From Paramoeba atlantica (taxonomy: Eukaryota; Discosea): DNA of 64,000 bases. This document shows positions 42,769-52,450 of this stretch, piece after piece (the first letter of the stretch is position 1; each line of letters begins with the position of its first letter). Both the position numbers and the translations under genes were made by a program. Location: positions 1 through 64,000 of the forward strand of contig CDRNVI010000023.1 in the NCBI GenBank assembly GCA_977017575.1. The letters run 5' to 3'. Below the pieces are notes generated by a model. The model was given only the letters and a program-made list of their open reading frames with translations, had not been told where the DNA came from and made no database searches.

Positions 42769-43027
42769 TTTTGGTATATAAGTACAAACGAGGGAAATCA
42801 ATTTTTGAATACAAAATTATTTGGGCCAGCATGCAGTCTTTGTGATACTCTTCTTATTTTCTTCAGAGATATATTTATAAAATTTTAGAGGCGAGAGGCT
42901 GTGGATGTGATCATTATGAATCACAGGGGGAGTACTACTGGTATCGTAAGTTATTTTATTAATCGCATTTTTATATATTTTCGTATCCACAACTTGATTC
43001 ACATTAAAAACATCTGTAGGAACCGAC

Positions 43028-46000
43028 ATGTCTGCCACAAACGATGACCTTCCTAGGCCGCTTGAACCGCCGACAGACGTAGTTTTCAGTATGGCAGACA
43101 ATTCTTCTGAGCAAACAGCTATTGAAAATCCAGAAATAGATTCCGTATTTGAGCCCTTTGATTCCACATGGATGGCAGATGCAACCCCTCTCCCAGTGGG
43201 TACTATGGGAACCTCGTACAATACAGTGCATTATACAGCTACGGCAGCAGAGCATACGTCCACCGGGACTTTTCTCCACTCCGCAACCGGAACACTGCTC
43301 CACCCGGGGATGGAACCCACTGTTGGTGGTTTTACTCGCCTTCCTCACGAACAGACATCAACAGCGGCCGGCACTCCCACACCATTTGTTTCCCAGTTTC
43401 CAGAAAGTGAGGAATCTCGACTTAAACCACATGCCAGAGCGTGGGGTCTGGAAGATCTAAGCCCAGATGAAAAGCGCAACATACAGGTCATACTAGAGAA
43501 AAATGCTCCTTTGTATGAAACGGATATCGCTCAGATGATACCTACGGGATACGAAAAAGTGGATGCGCCTTTGTCCTACGCCCCGAAAAGCACCCCTTCA
43601 GAAGCGAAATCGAATTTGCAGTATTGGCAAAGTTTGTTTCGAAGCAAAAATCAAAAAACTTTGTCGAAAGACACGTCACTTGTGCTTGCGAGTAGCGTGT
43701 CAACTCAGGAAATGGGTGAAATTTATGATGTAACATCTCAATTCGGTCCTGATCTTCCGAACTTGCAAGAGTCCGATTATCCTATCTTTGGGTTTCTTTC
43801 ACGTTACAAAGACTTTAGTGATCAAGATTTGTGTCGCGACCGTAATCTTCGCGAAGCCCTTGTTATGCGACTTCTATTTCGTATAAAAAAGGGGGATCCT
43901 ACTATACGTCGGGGTGCGCAGAGTGCTCTCATGCAACGGCTCACCACAGTTTCAGTAGCTCTAGTGATTGATTGTTTTCTCCAGGTCCTTTTACGAGGCG
44001 TTTTTGAGGAAATGATCGAGAGGCATTACATTATCAAGGCGCTGAATCGCGTAATATACCACTTAGGGGCCCAAGAAACTCCGAGCTTAGGTCAACAGCG
44101 CCAAAAAGGGGCCGTTGAATTGAAACCTTTCGTACATCGCTTACTCACTTTGATCTATCCAATGCTAATAGCGGGGAACGCCTTGATTCGAACGGAAGGA
44201 AAAGATCTCATGATGAACCTTTCCCGGACCCTTGGGGTAGGAATCATGATAACAGCAATGCGGCCCGATTTAGAAATGCCAGCATCGACACAGCCTACAC
44301 AAATAACTGAGGACAGCGAAAGAAATGATACTGCTGACTCATCCGACTCAGAAAGCATTTGTGTCAACCCTAATAACGGTTTTACTCAACAGGAATTGAA
44401 CGAGCATCAAAGGATGGTCGCTGAAGCGTTCTCTATCCTTGTAGAAGCCCGCGGAATTGCGCCGATAATTCCCTTTCTATGCACTGTATGTGCAACAGGC
44501 ACATCCCGGAGTCGAACCGTTGAAGCTGTTCCCGTATCTGAGCATCCTGTGTTTCGCATTCTCTCGGGAGTTAAGATTATTCAACGTATTGCATACAGGT
44601 TACGAAGCCAAGCTTTACTTCCTCATCTGGGGAATCTCATTCAGATAGTAGCTCCACTTTTACACACGGAAGGGAGTCGTGCTTCCATTCGACTTAAACA
44701 AGCAGCTGCTATGGCTGTAACAGGCTTAGCGGAATCTGTATTTCCCCACGGCATTGAGCACTTTGAAGACGTCATTCAACCGTTGTGGGAGATTGTTGCT
44801 CAAGGCGCCTCTCGTGCAAAACCTGAGGGCACAAGCGAGGAAAGCAGTGCAACTCCCAGTCTTTACATGCTTAGTGCGGCACTTAAAGCCCTTGGCAGTC
44901 TCGTTCCGTTAATGGCCCCTGAAAACGCAGAGCAATGTACACAATTCTTGTCTTCTGTGTGGGTCCAAGAGGATATGAACACGGTTTCTTCGTTGTCCTT
45001 GTACCATACACATGAAGATATGAGACTGGCAATCTTTTACGTCATTCGTCAGTGTCAGCACAACGAGGGGGTAACAAAAAACTTTGTGCTCGATCACTGG
45101 TTAAAACCTTTCCTAAAACATTTCTGGAACCGTAAAGCAGTGATGTCTGCATGTGCCGCATCCGCTGAAAGGAAGGCTTCACTTGGCCCTGATGCTCATC
45201 GTTCCCCAGCGATTAATACAGCAAGCATAATAAACGCGTCTCCGTATGCTCGCCACTTATGTGATACAACTGTGGCCTTAGGAATTAAAACAGATCCACG
45301 TCATATTATCACGCGGCTAACCTCCCAACTTTACGATGAGGATCCACAATATCGATTGCTGATCCTTGAGGTGTTCGAGTCACTTATACAACGGATGATC
45401 GAGAATCAAACCCAAAACGAGCGAAGAGTGGCCGAGGATACTATTCTTCGGTTAGAAACGTCTGCCGAATCCTCGCTCTTAGAAGCTGTGTTGTATGTTT
45501 TCGGAACTTTCGGGATGTCTCCATGGAAATCGAGCGAGGATACATCAAGAATAGCCACACAAGACGAGGGTATCGTGTGCCAAACCATTCTTACATTGGT
45601 TTATGCCTTGGGTCCACGCTCCACCATACATATGGATGCCATTGTTAAAGTCGTACGTCACAGAATGGCAAGCGGGGCTCTTGTAGAAAATTCGAGTACT
45701 GACACAGAGGAATGGATGCGTCCTCTGTTGCCCGAGGGAACTCAACAAAAAACCGAACACCGGAGCCGTGCATACAGTGCGAATCTATTAGCTGCGCTCG
45801 CCCCCTATGTTCTTCGTGTGCCACGCGCCACGCATGGATACGTCACAGGCCCAAGCCTGGGCACGGAGACCCTGGACATGCTTCGCTCCCTGTTGCGCAC
45901 CGAAGAGGACCCCGGCATGATTGCCGCTCTGCTCCACTGCATTCACGAATTCCTGTGCTCGTTTCTCACCCTGATACCGAAAGGCACCCCTTCACCCCCT

Positions 46001-47053
46001 CCCCCCTCCACACCCTCCTCCGGTATTCTCCCCAGCGAACCCGACAACCTCCTCTCCGAGGACACCGCCCTTGACCTCATCCGCCAACTCAAAGCCATCC
46101 TCACCAACCGCGACGAGGAGGTCCAGCAAACCGCCGCCGCCCTCCTCGGTCTCCTCGCCTCCCACCTCGCCACCCCGCACCTCCCCGACCCCGTGGAGCC
46201 CCTCACCTGGGTCCAACTCAGCTTCCGTCTCCTCGACCTCCTGAAAGCCCCCAGCAAGGCGGTCCGCCGGGCCGCGACCGCCGCCTTCGGGGCCGTCGCC
46301 CAGGCCGCGGACCCCATCCACGTCCTCAACACCCTCCTCGACCCCCTCCCCACCCCCGAGCGCACCCTGCGGCTCAGCACGACGATCGCGCTCGCGGTGG
46401 TCGCGGAGCGCTGCCAGCCCTACCTGGTGCTCCCGTTCCTGATGAACGAGTACCGCACCCCGGACCCCCTCACCCAGCACGGGGTGCTCAAGGCGCTCGG
46501 GTTCCTCTGGGAGTACCTCGGGGCGCGCGCCACGGGGTACGCCCCGGCGCTGGTCCCGCTGCTGTGCCACGCCCTCGGGGCCGCGGACCGCACCTCCCGG
46601 CAGCTCGCCTGTGGGGTGGTGAAGCACCTGGCGCTGGCCCTGCGCGGGGGCGGGATGGAGGGGGAGCTGGTGCAGCTGCTGAACTATGTGTGGCCGCACT
46701 TCGTGGCGGAGGCCGCGGGGACCGCGACCAGTGGTGCCATGGTGTATGTCGGGGGGAGTAGCACGGGGCCGTCCGCGCATGGGTTGAATGCGGTGGTGGA
46801 GGCGATACGGGCGCTGGGGGTGGGGTTGGGCCCCGCGGTGGTGTGGCAGTACGTCGCCCCGGGGTTGTTTCACCCCGCGAGGAAGGTGCGGAACCTGTAC
46901 TGGCGCGTGTATAACCAGATGCAGATCTTGTTTGGTCACACGTTACCTCCGTTTTATCCACGTTGGGGTGAAATTGTTCGTCGGAGGGATACGCCGGTGG
47001 GGTTGAAATCGAAGAATTCATTTGAAATACCTGAACTTATGGTGTTTTTGTGA
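43028..47053 (+). CDS. SF3B1: splicing factor 3B subunit 1
   Basis: A 1,341-residue HEAT-repeat protein (human 1,304). It is the scaffold of the U2 snRNP SF3b complex that holds the branch-point adenosine; in kinetoplastids this serves mainly trans-splicing. Seen: an N-terminal disordered part ending in ERNRPL-type sequence (ILEKNAPLYETDIAQMIPTG); the start of the HEAT superhelix (FGFLSRYKDFSDQDLCRDRN); VKAIDR-type sequence as IIKALNRVIYHLG; the diagnostic LGVGIMITAMRPDLEM matching TMRPDI in human; and a terminal helix VRNLYWRVYNQMQILFG. An acidic Ser/Asp insertion follows the MRPDL block. The last quarter is GC-rich with a skew flip at about 46,400-46,600, unlike the first three quarters. 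Confidence 0.92.
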   Translation: MSATNDDLPRPLEPPTDVVFSMADNSSEQTAIENPEIDSVFEPFDSTWMADATPLPVGTMGTSYNTVHYTATAAEHTSTGTFLHSATGTLLHPGMEPTVGGFTRLPHEQTSTAAGTPTPFVSQFPESEESRLKPHARAWGLEDLSPDEKRNIQVILEKNAPLYETDIAQMIPTGYEKVDAPLSYAPKSTPSEAKSNLQYWQSLFRSKNQKTLSKDTSLVLASSVSTQEMGEIYDVTSQFGPDLPNLQESDYPIFGFLSRYKDFSDQDLCRDRNLREALVMRLLFRIKKGDPTIRRGAQSALMQRLTTVSVALVIDCFLQVLLRGVFEEMIERHYIIKALNRVIYHLGAQETPSLGQQRQKGAVELKPFVHRLLTLIYPMLIAGNALIRTEGKDLMMNLSRTLGVGIMITAMRPDLEMPASTQPTQITEDSERNDTADSSDSESICVNPNNGFTQQELNEHQRMVAEAFSILVEARGIAPIIPFLCTVCATGTSRSRTVEAVPVSEHPVFRILSGVKIIQRIAYRLRSQALLPHLGNLIQIVAPLLHTEGSRASIRLKQAAAMAVTGLAESVFPHGIEHFEDVIQPLWEIVAQGASRAKPEGTSEESSATPSLYMLSAALKALGSLVPLMAPENAEQCTQFLSSVWVQEDMNTVSSLSLYHTHEDMRLAIFYVIRQCQHNEGVTKNFVLDHWLKPFLKHFWNRKAVMSACAASAERKASLGPDAHRSPAINTASIINASPYARHLCDTTVALGIKTDPRHIITRLTSQLYDEDPQYRLLILEVFESLIQRMIENQTQNERRVAEDTILRLETSAESSLLEAVLYVFGTFGMSPWKSSEDTSRIATQDEGIVCQTILTLVYALGPRSTIHMDAIVKVVRHRMASGALVENSSTDTEEWMRPLLPEGTQQKTEHRSRAYSANLLAALAPYVLRVPRATHGYVTGPSLGTETLDMLRSLLRTEEDPGMIAALLHCIHEFLCSFLTLIPKGTPSPPPPSTPSSGILPSEPDNLLSEDTALDLIRQLKAILTNRDEEVQQTAAALLGLLASHLATPHLPDPVEPLTWVQLSFRLLDLLKAPSKAVRRAATAAFGAVAQAADPIHVLNTLLDPLPTPERTLRLSTTIALAVVAERCQPYLVLPFLMNEYRTPDPLTQHGVLKALGFLWEYLGARATGYAPALVPLLCHALGAADRTSRQLACGVVKHLALALRGGGMEGELVQLLNYVWPHFVAEAAGTATSGAMVYVGGSSTGPSAHGLNAVVEAIRALGVGLGPAVVWQYVAPGLFHPARKVRNLYWRVYNQMQILFGHTLPPFYPRWGEIVRRRDTPVGLKSKNSFEIPELMVFL

Positions 47054-47362
47054 ACGTAGGGTGAGTATTGAGCAAGGGGAGTTTCAGAGTTCTGTAAGAA
47101 TGGTGGGCATCACAGCGAGAAGGTGGCAACTGTTTAGTTCGGATTAAAAACGGGGCACTATTTTTTGGTGATTAATGGTGTGCTCCTATTACATGGTTCG
47201 ATTCATATTGTTCATCACAGTAATAATATTTTGAGCATGAAAGGCAAGGAATAGTCATATTTTCAAACATTTTCCAATGTTTTGTTTTCAATTATTCTAT
47301 TGTTCGGTTATAAGATGACTTCCCCGAGGTATTATTCGCCAGACACCGCGAGTGGTATGTAA
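47054..47362. other. intergenic, no gene seen
   Basis: A 309-base spacer, G-rich right after the SF3B1 stop and then T-rich (47,270-47,300), with a plausible pyrimidine tract before OLA1. No RNA gene recognised. Confidence 0.45.
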
Positions 47363-48511
47363 ATGCCGCTCTCTCGGACGTGTGGCTTAATTGGCCTACC
47401 GAATGTAGGCAAGAGTACCGTTTTCAACGCGCTACTCACTTCGAAAATGGCACAAACTGGAAATTATCCATTCTGCACTATAAAGCCAAATATTGCTCGA
47501 CTTGCTGTGGCAGATACCAGGCTTTGTAAATTGCAAAAGTTCTCAAAGGCAGCGAAGATAATCCCGGTGGAAATTGGACTTACAGATATAGCCGGACTCG
47601 TTGCCGGAGCGCATCGTGGTGAGGGACTGGGCAATCAGTTTCTTGCGGATATTCGAAATGTAAGTGTGTTGCTCCATGTATTGCGCTGCTTTATAGGCGA
47701 TGGATTTTTGGATCCTACTCCCCTTTCGGATGCTCATGTTATACTGCAAGAATTGATACTCAGCGACCTGGCATTAGTGGAAAAACGATACGCTAGATTG
47801 ACTAAAGCTGGGAGTAAGAAGGGTGATGACGAACTTTCTTTTATAAAGTATCTTAAAGTGTGGCTAGAGGAAGGCAAGCCCGCAAAAACAGTCCTGTGTG
47901 ATTTTGACTCATCGCTACACAAAGTCGCCGCCCAAATTTTACGCGAGCTTCAGCTTTTATCGAGTAAACCCATGATATGGGTTCTAAATTTGGGGGAAGA
48001 CAAGTTTGAGCAGGAACAAATCCACTATCGGGAGCAAATTATCGCGGACAAAACTCTTTTTTCTTTGCCACCAAATTCCAACGAAAATGGAACTAATGAT
48101 TACGCACCAATTGTTAGTTTGAGTGCGAGATTGGAGGAAGAAATGTCCGACCTCTCACTTGACGATCGCGTGAGTTTTCGTGGTGAATATGGGCTTACGA
48201 ACGAATCTTGTGCTGCAGCCGTAACAAAAGTTGTACATGAGAGCTTAGGATTGGGAACCTTTTTTACGGTTGGACCAGAGATGGTTCACGCATGGTCCTT
48301 TCACCGTGGAGCAAACGTACGAGACGCAAGTGGAGAGATTCACTCTCACTTCAAGGAACACTTTGTTGCGGCACACACACTACACTGGGAGCAGTACATG
48401 ACTTATGGGTCACTGAATAAGGCAGACGATGCACTTCTTCGTCGTGACGCGGAATATATTCTAAAGGATGGCGAAGTGATGCATGTTTCTCATAAGGCAC
48501 CAAAAAAGTAA
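47363..48511 (+). CDS. OLA1: Obg-like ATPase (YchF/OLA1)
   Basis: A 382-residue P-loop protein of the YchF/OLA1 family, which prefers ATP over GTP and associates with ribosomes and stress responses. Seen: G1 GLPNVGKST (11-19); the G2-like PFCTIKPN; G3 DIAGLVAGAHRGEGLGNQFL; the family-specific N-x-x-E motif in VLNLGEDKF, where GTPases would have NKxD; a helical coiled-coil insertion; and a C-terminal TGS domain (TFFTVGPEMVHAWSFHRGAN, ending DGEVMHVSHKAP). Length is slightly below the usual 390-396. All parts are present. Confidence 0.94.
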   Translation: MPLSRTCGLIGLPNVGKSTVFNALLTSKMAQTGNYPFCTIKPNIARLAVADTRLCKLQKFSKAAKIIPVEIGLTDIAGLVAGAHRGEGLGNQFLADIRNVSVLLHVLRCFIGDGFLDPTPLSDAHVILQELILSDLALVEKRYARLTKAGSKKGDDELSFIKYLKVWLEEGKPAKTVLCDFDSSLHKVAAQILRELQLLSSKPMIWVLNLGEDKFEQEQIHYREQIIADKTLFSLPPNSNENGTNDYAPIVSLSARLEEEMSDLSLDDRVSFRGEYGLTNESCAAAVTKVVHESLGLGTFFTVGPEMVHAWSFHRGANVRDASGEIHSHFKEHFVAAHTLHWEQYMTYGSLNKADDALLRRDAEYILKDGEVMHVSHKAPKK

Positions 48512-48729
48512 GTCAAAAAGGCACGTCAGAATATTTATATGTATGACACTATGGTTTCTTATGGTTTACGCATACTGCAAAGTGGGGAAACACATACTAG
48601 TGATTCTGGGTCATTTTGTTCTTTTGTTATTTTTTGTCCCAATGCACCGTGTGCAATGATGATCGCCAAATAATGCGCTAGATACGCATACGCACATACA
48701 AATATCCCCCACAGAGGTGCCCCTTACTC

Positions 48730-50184
48730 ATGATGCGACGTGCGCCTCGTTGGTACACGAAGAATTCGAAGGGATGGGATCGTTTTCACCGATGGTGGCC
48801 ATGGGGTTTGGGACTGGGCGTCGCTGCGTTGTATCAACATAACCCCACGCCTATGGATGACATTGGATCTGCCATCTACGCCTCCTTTCGTTACCCTTTA
48901 CTTCGTTTTACTGAGCGACTGGAAAAGTTTGACAACGACCCTGAGGTGCGCTCTTTGGAACTACCACCAGAGCAAGTGTTTGGACCTCTCCCCCTGAAGC
49001 AACAACTTTTTATTACGCTCCAAGCGTTGGAGGAGGAAAATGAGCTTGCAGATCATTACCTGACTCGGCTTGTGATTGACCATATCGACTTAGGGTTGGA
49101 ACCCTCCCCCCTAGGCTCGGCCTTTCTGGACGCGGGTGGGGATGCCCTCTGCCGTGAAGCCGTGCGACGGTTTCGCGACTTATCGCACCAGCGGATTAAA
49201 TTCTTCACCGCGGACCGGTTTATCCGTTTTCTCTCCATTGCTCTTCCCCACGCCCCGATCGCCCGTGAGTACCTCAAAGAAAAAGACGCCATTGATCTAC
49301 TCTTTCGGGCCCTTCACGACCGTGTGGATCCCTACATCCCCCATCTCGCCACGAGACTGCTCGTCCTCCTCGCGTTACACCAACCCACAGACGGAGAGGT
49401 GGAGCGACGGGTGCTGCAAAACCCCCAAGCGGTCCCCGCCCTCGTCGATTACCTCAACATATGCTCCGGGGATCCCCAGGACACGCGCTACGTGTTTATG
49501 CTCCTTAGCGCGTTGGCCCGGTCCCACCCCACGCTGGCATCCGCCCCGTTTCGTACCCACCATGTCCTCGAGGCTGTGTTCCACAACATGAACCTGGCCA
49601 TGCATAAAGGGTTGTCCCAACACCTCCGGATACTGGGGGATATGGAGCAACTCGACCCCCGGGGGGTGGAGGCTCACATGGCGCAGAGTAACGACCCCCT
49701 CACGGTGTTGCTCGGTGTCACCAACACATTTAAAAGCTATGCTGAGATCCAGACCCCGTTGTGTCGGTGGCTGAGACGAGGCGTGGAGGCACGTTCCCCG
49801 GGGGAGTTTATGGCCTATGGAGGGCTGCCGATTCTGGCACGGGTTTTGGCTCTCTACCCCTATCGCAGTAAGGGGGAGGGAGAGAGTGAGAAGGTGGAGG
49901 AGGACGGGAGAAAGGGTGCGGAAGCGAGTAGAAGTGAGAGAGAATGTGTCAATCTTGATAAGTCCCAAAATGATGTAAAAGATGAACGTTCCGGGGGTGC
50001 GTCGTCGCCCCCGAACGAATACTCAGAGCTTCATACATGTTGGTACGACATTGCCCGTCGTGTCCTCGCCGATCCGGAATGCCAGAAACATTTTACATAC
50101 AATCGTGAGACGGAGGCGGCGGTGGCAGAGGCAAGATCCTTTGTCCAATGGATGGAAGGAGAACCCACAAAAAAGAGTAGCTGA
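48730..50184 (+). CDS. unknown armadillo/HEAT-like protein with N-terminal membrane segment
   Basis: A 484-residue protein. The N-terminus is basic and aromatic (MMRRAPRWYTKNSKGWDRFH) followed by one hydrophobic stretch, WPWGLGLGVAALY, resembling a mitochondrial or ER signal anchor. The rest is helical with repeated short motifs of armadillo/HEAT character (LLFRALHDRVDPYIPHLATRLL, split here: RALHDRV and LATRLLVLLAL; FMLLSALARSHPTLAS; LQHLRILGDMEQLDP-type). A charged low-complexity insert (about 385-440) precedes a C-terminal helix with WYDIARRVLADPECQ. I do not recognise the family; mitochondrial placement is an inference from the leader. Two in-frame ATGs (48,730; 48,733) are possible starts. 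Confidence 0.7.
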   Translation: MMRRAPRWYTKNSKGWDRFHRWWPWGLGLGVAALYQHNPTPMDDIGSAIYASFRYPLLRFTERLEKFDNDPEVRSLELPPEQVFGPLPLKQQLFITLQALEEENELADHYLTRLVIDHIDLGLEPSPLGSAFLDAGGDALCREAVRRFRDLSHQRIKFFTADRFIRFLSIALPHAPIAREYLKEKDAIDLLFRALHDRVDPYIPHLATRLLVLLALHQPTDGEVERRVLQNPQAVPALVDYLNICSGDPQDTRYVFMLLSALARSHPTLASAPFRTHHVLEAVFHNMNLAMHKGLSQHLRILGDMEQLDPRGVEAHMAQSNDPLTVLLGVTNTFKSYAEIQTPLCRWLRRGVEARSPGEFMAYGGLPILARVLALYPYRSKGEGESEKVEEDGRKGAEASRSERECVNLDKSQNDVKDERSGGASSPPNEYSELHTCWYDIARRVLADPECQKHFTYNRETEAAVAEARSFVQWMEGEPTKKSS

Positions 50185-50573
50185 TCTTGCTTTTACACGG
50201 TAGTTGCTTGTGCACGGTGTCAAAATTAGCGGTGTAACTGTAACATTTTCTACTAAAACATAAACTCGTATGTGCCGTAAAGCAGATCAATATACTGTGT
50301 CGGACATGTAAGAAAGTCGTACATGTAAGAGGCTCCCCAGCAGGGGTATTTTTTATCCGTTTTTGCTCATTTTTCTTACTTCTGTACGACAGAGATTTCT
50401 TGACCAAATTTGTATATCACATATTAAGCACATGAAATGAACATTCAGCATTTCATGATACAAGAAGTATTCCTTCTTCCTTCTGTATGTTTGTAAAACG
50501 CAATAATTTTCCCAAAAATAACTGATCATTCTAAAGTTTTCCACTATCTTCCTTTTTTGCCCACCCCATCACC
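50185..50573. other. intergenic with a small palindrome
   Basis: A spacer without gene. A perfect inverted repeat CATGAAATG/CATTTCATG lies at about 50,431-50,457, and a CTCCCCAGCAGGGG hairpin near 50,330. A pyrimidine-rich tract precedes the next ATG. Confidence 0.45.
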
Positions 50574-51197
50574 ATGCTCTTCCGCTACACCCGTCGTTTC
50601 CTCCAATCCGTCTCCCAAACCGCCGGGATGGGGGTCACAGCCGCCACCGCCACAAAACCCCCCACCCCCTCCCACCCCCCACCCTCCGAGCCCTCCCCCA
50701 CGGGCCCACTCCCCCAATCCCCTCCCCCCACGGGGAGCAGCGGCGCGACGCCCCCCTCCCCGCACAGCCCCCCTCCCCCCTCCCCGCTGTACAAGTCGGT
50801 GAACCACGTCACCCTAGTCGGGGTCGCCCACGACATCCAGAGCGGGTTCGTCTACGAGGACCCGGTGTGTCAGTTCACCCTCTCCACCAGCTCCCTGGAC
50901 ACCATGATCCACGGCCGCACCGGGGAGGCGGTCCTGGAGAAGGACCACCACACCATCCGGTGCTTCGGGGAGCCGTTCTGCACCCAGGTACGGCAGATGC
51001 TACGGGAGGGGTACGTGGTGGTCGCGAGTGGGCGGCTGCGGCTGAACCCGCAGCTGGACCCCGCGACGAGTAAGCATCACTACTTCCCGTATATCCATGT
51101 CAGCCCCCCGCACGGGAATGTCCATGTGATACATGGCGACCCGAAGAAGGGGGTGGAGGGTATGCCGGATGTACAGGCGGCCTCGAATGAGAGTTAG
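50574..51197 (+). CDS. KREPA6: mitochondrial RNA-editing OB-fold protein (KREPA6/MP18-like)
   Basis: A 207-residue protein: a presequence ([15 protein letters not shown]), a Pro/Ser-rich segment (about 28-73), then an OB-fold from residue 75 ([20 protein letters not shown]) through [14 protein letters not shown] and [15 protein letters not shown] to [10 protein letters not shown]. This OB-fold sequence closely resembles, from memory, trypanosome KREPA6, a small subunit at the core of the editosome that inserts and deletes uridines in mitochondrial mRNAs and binds RNA and the other KREPA proteins. A generic mitochondrial SSB is the alternative, but VTLVGVxHDIQxGFVYE and the ends HVxPPHGxVxVIHGD fit KREPA6. 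The Pro-rich spacer is unusual and lies in a C-rich tract. It is the strongest single clue to a kinetoplastid. Confidence 0.8.
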   Translation: MLFRYTRRFLQSVSQTAGMGVTAATATKPPTPSHPPPSEPSPTGPLPQSPPPTGSSGATPPSPHSPPPPSPLYKSVNHVTLVGVAHDIQSGFVYEDPVCQFTLSTSSLDTMIHGRTGEAVLEKDHHTIRCFGEPFCTQVRQMLREGYVVVASGRLRLNPQLDPATSKHHYFPYIHVSPPHGNVHVIHGDPKKGVEGMPDVQAASNES

Positions 51198-51535
51198 GGG
51201 GGAAAGGGGGTGAAACGTTCTCGCACTTATGTGCGGGGGGGTAGCGTGAGGGGGGGTAGGGAAGTTTGGGGGGGATTGAGGGTACTATTGCATGTATGTG
51301 GTTAAATTAAGATACCTTGTCAAAAAGGGAGCGTTTAAGGGGACCGAACCTGGATATTACAATACGCCCTTCTATACGGGGCTGTACGGGACTTTTCCGG
51401 TTATTGTTTGCGTGGTTTTATGTCAGAAACTCCAGTGTGTTCAAAAACTAGGAAATATAGAAATATGTATGTTGGAGAGAACGTGACGATGAGAATCATT
51501 TAATTGTTTTTGTTTTAAAAATTTCCGAAAAATCA
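51198..51535. other. G-rich 3' flank and intergenic region
   Basis: Runs of five to seven Gs directly after the KREPA6-like stop (51,196-51,285) continue the G-rich half of the GC island outside coding sequence. The rest is AT-rich; a 64-codon chance frame (51,292-51,486) has no recognisable feature. Confidence 0.55.
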
Positions 51536-52450
51536 ATGTTGTCTGCTGGACATGATCTTCAGTTTAGTGTACTGAGCTCGGAAGCCATACCACCAAACCA
51601 AAAACGTCGTAAAGTGGAAGGTGGATCACATGCGCTACCATCTACACGAGTGTTTGGATCCAAAGTCCGTGGTGCCATTCTTGCTCCGGAGATAGAATTG
51701 TCTCTCTTTATAGAGAATCTTAGTTTCGGAAAGAAAGTTCACGACCCGACTCAAATCAACATGATTCCGCAAGGCCGGATTTCCTCATGGGGTAGAGAAA
51801 CTCCGGCGTGTGAGTGGAGTGCGGTCATCTGTCGCAATGATACTGTCACGGAACTCCGATGGAATGGCTTGCGCTTGGGAGGGAGTCCTTCGTGGGGCCA
51901 CCTTCCTCTTGGTCTAGAGGTTCTTCAGCTGGGGGCTGACAACACCCATTTTTCGCAACATACCAATCAGTTAGAAGGACCAGTGATAATAGAGTCGCTT
52001 CCGTCCACATTAAGATCAATTGATCTTTCGTCAAATTTATTGTCAGGCATATTCTCACTATCTGGTCTCCCACGCAGAATTGAATTCTTAGATATATCGA
52101 ATAACTGCTTTGAGGGAAAGTTGGAGCTTCAGTCCCTGCCGTTCATGATACAAGTATGTGATCTATCGAAAAATCACTTTGAAGGGGAAATCAAACTGGA
52201 CAACCTTACGCAGTCTCTACATTGGTTGTCACTTGAAAACAACTCATTGTCTGGTTTCCTCAATATTTCAAGTTTGTCACCTTATCTGAAAATCCTGCTC
52301 CTCTCAGATAATTACTTCAATGGAACCGTATCGTTCGTTGACTTGCCCGCTTCCGTACAATTTTTGGATCTACGACGAACGGACGTCTCAATGTGCGGGA
52401 ATGAAACTGTTCCCCGTTGTGTTCGAATAGGATGGAGGGCGACTCGTTAG
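51536..52450 (+). CDS. LRR family protein 4
   Basis: A 304-residue family member. A short Ser/Lys-rich leader with a basic patch (KRRKVEG) precedes the motif KVRGAILAPEIELSLF. The cap is longer than in proteins 1-3 and has both cysteines (ACEWSAVIC), then LRLGGSPSWGHLPLG and about seven repeats such as LPSTLRSIDLSSNLLSG and LPRRIEFLDISNNCF. It ends with a loose segment carrying Cys residues (MCGNETVPRCVRIG). The KRRK patch in the leader recurs as RKKRC in protein 5 and might be a nuclear signal (inference). No signal peptide or membrane segment. Confidence 0.82.
   Translation: MLSAGHDLQFSVLSSEAIPPNQKRRKVEGGSHALPSTRVFGSKVRGAILAPEIELSLFIENLSFGKKVHDPTQINMIPQGRISSWGRETPACEWSAVICRNDTVTELRWNGLRLGGSPSWGHLPLGLEVLQLGADNTHFSQHTNQLEGPVIIESLPSTLRSIDLSSNLLSGIFSLSGLPRRIEFLDISNNCFEGKLELQSLPFMIQVCDLSKNHFEGEIKLDNLTQSLHWLSLENNSLSGFLNISSLSPYLKILLLSDNYFNGTVSFVDLPASVQFLDLRRTDVSMCGNETVPRCVRIGWRATR

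Noticed and set aside
45992-46939. 315-codon minus-strand frame opposite the end of SF3B1
   Set aside because: Pro/Arg/Gly/Glu-rich composition, in a GC island, opposite conserved HEAT repeats; no independent support.
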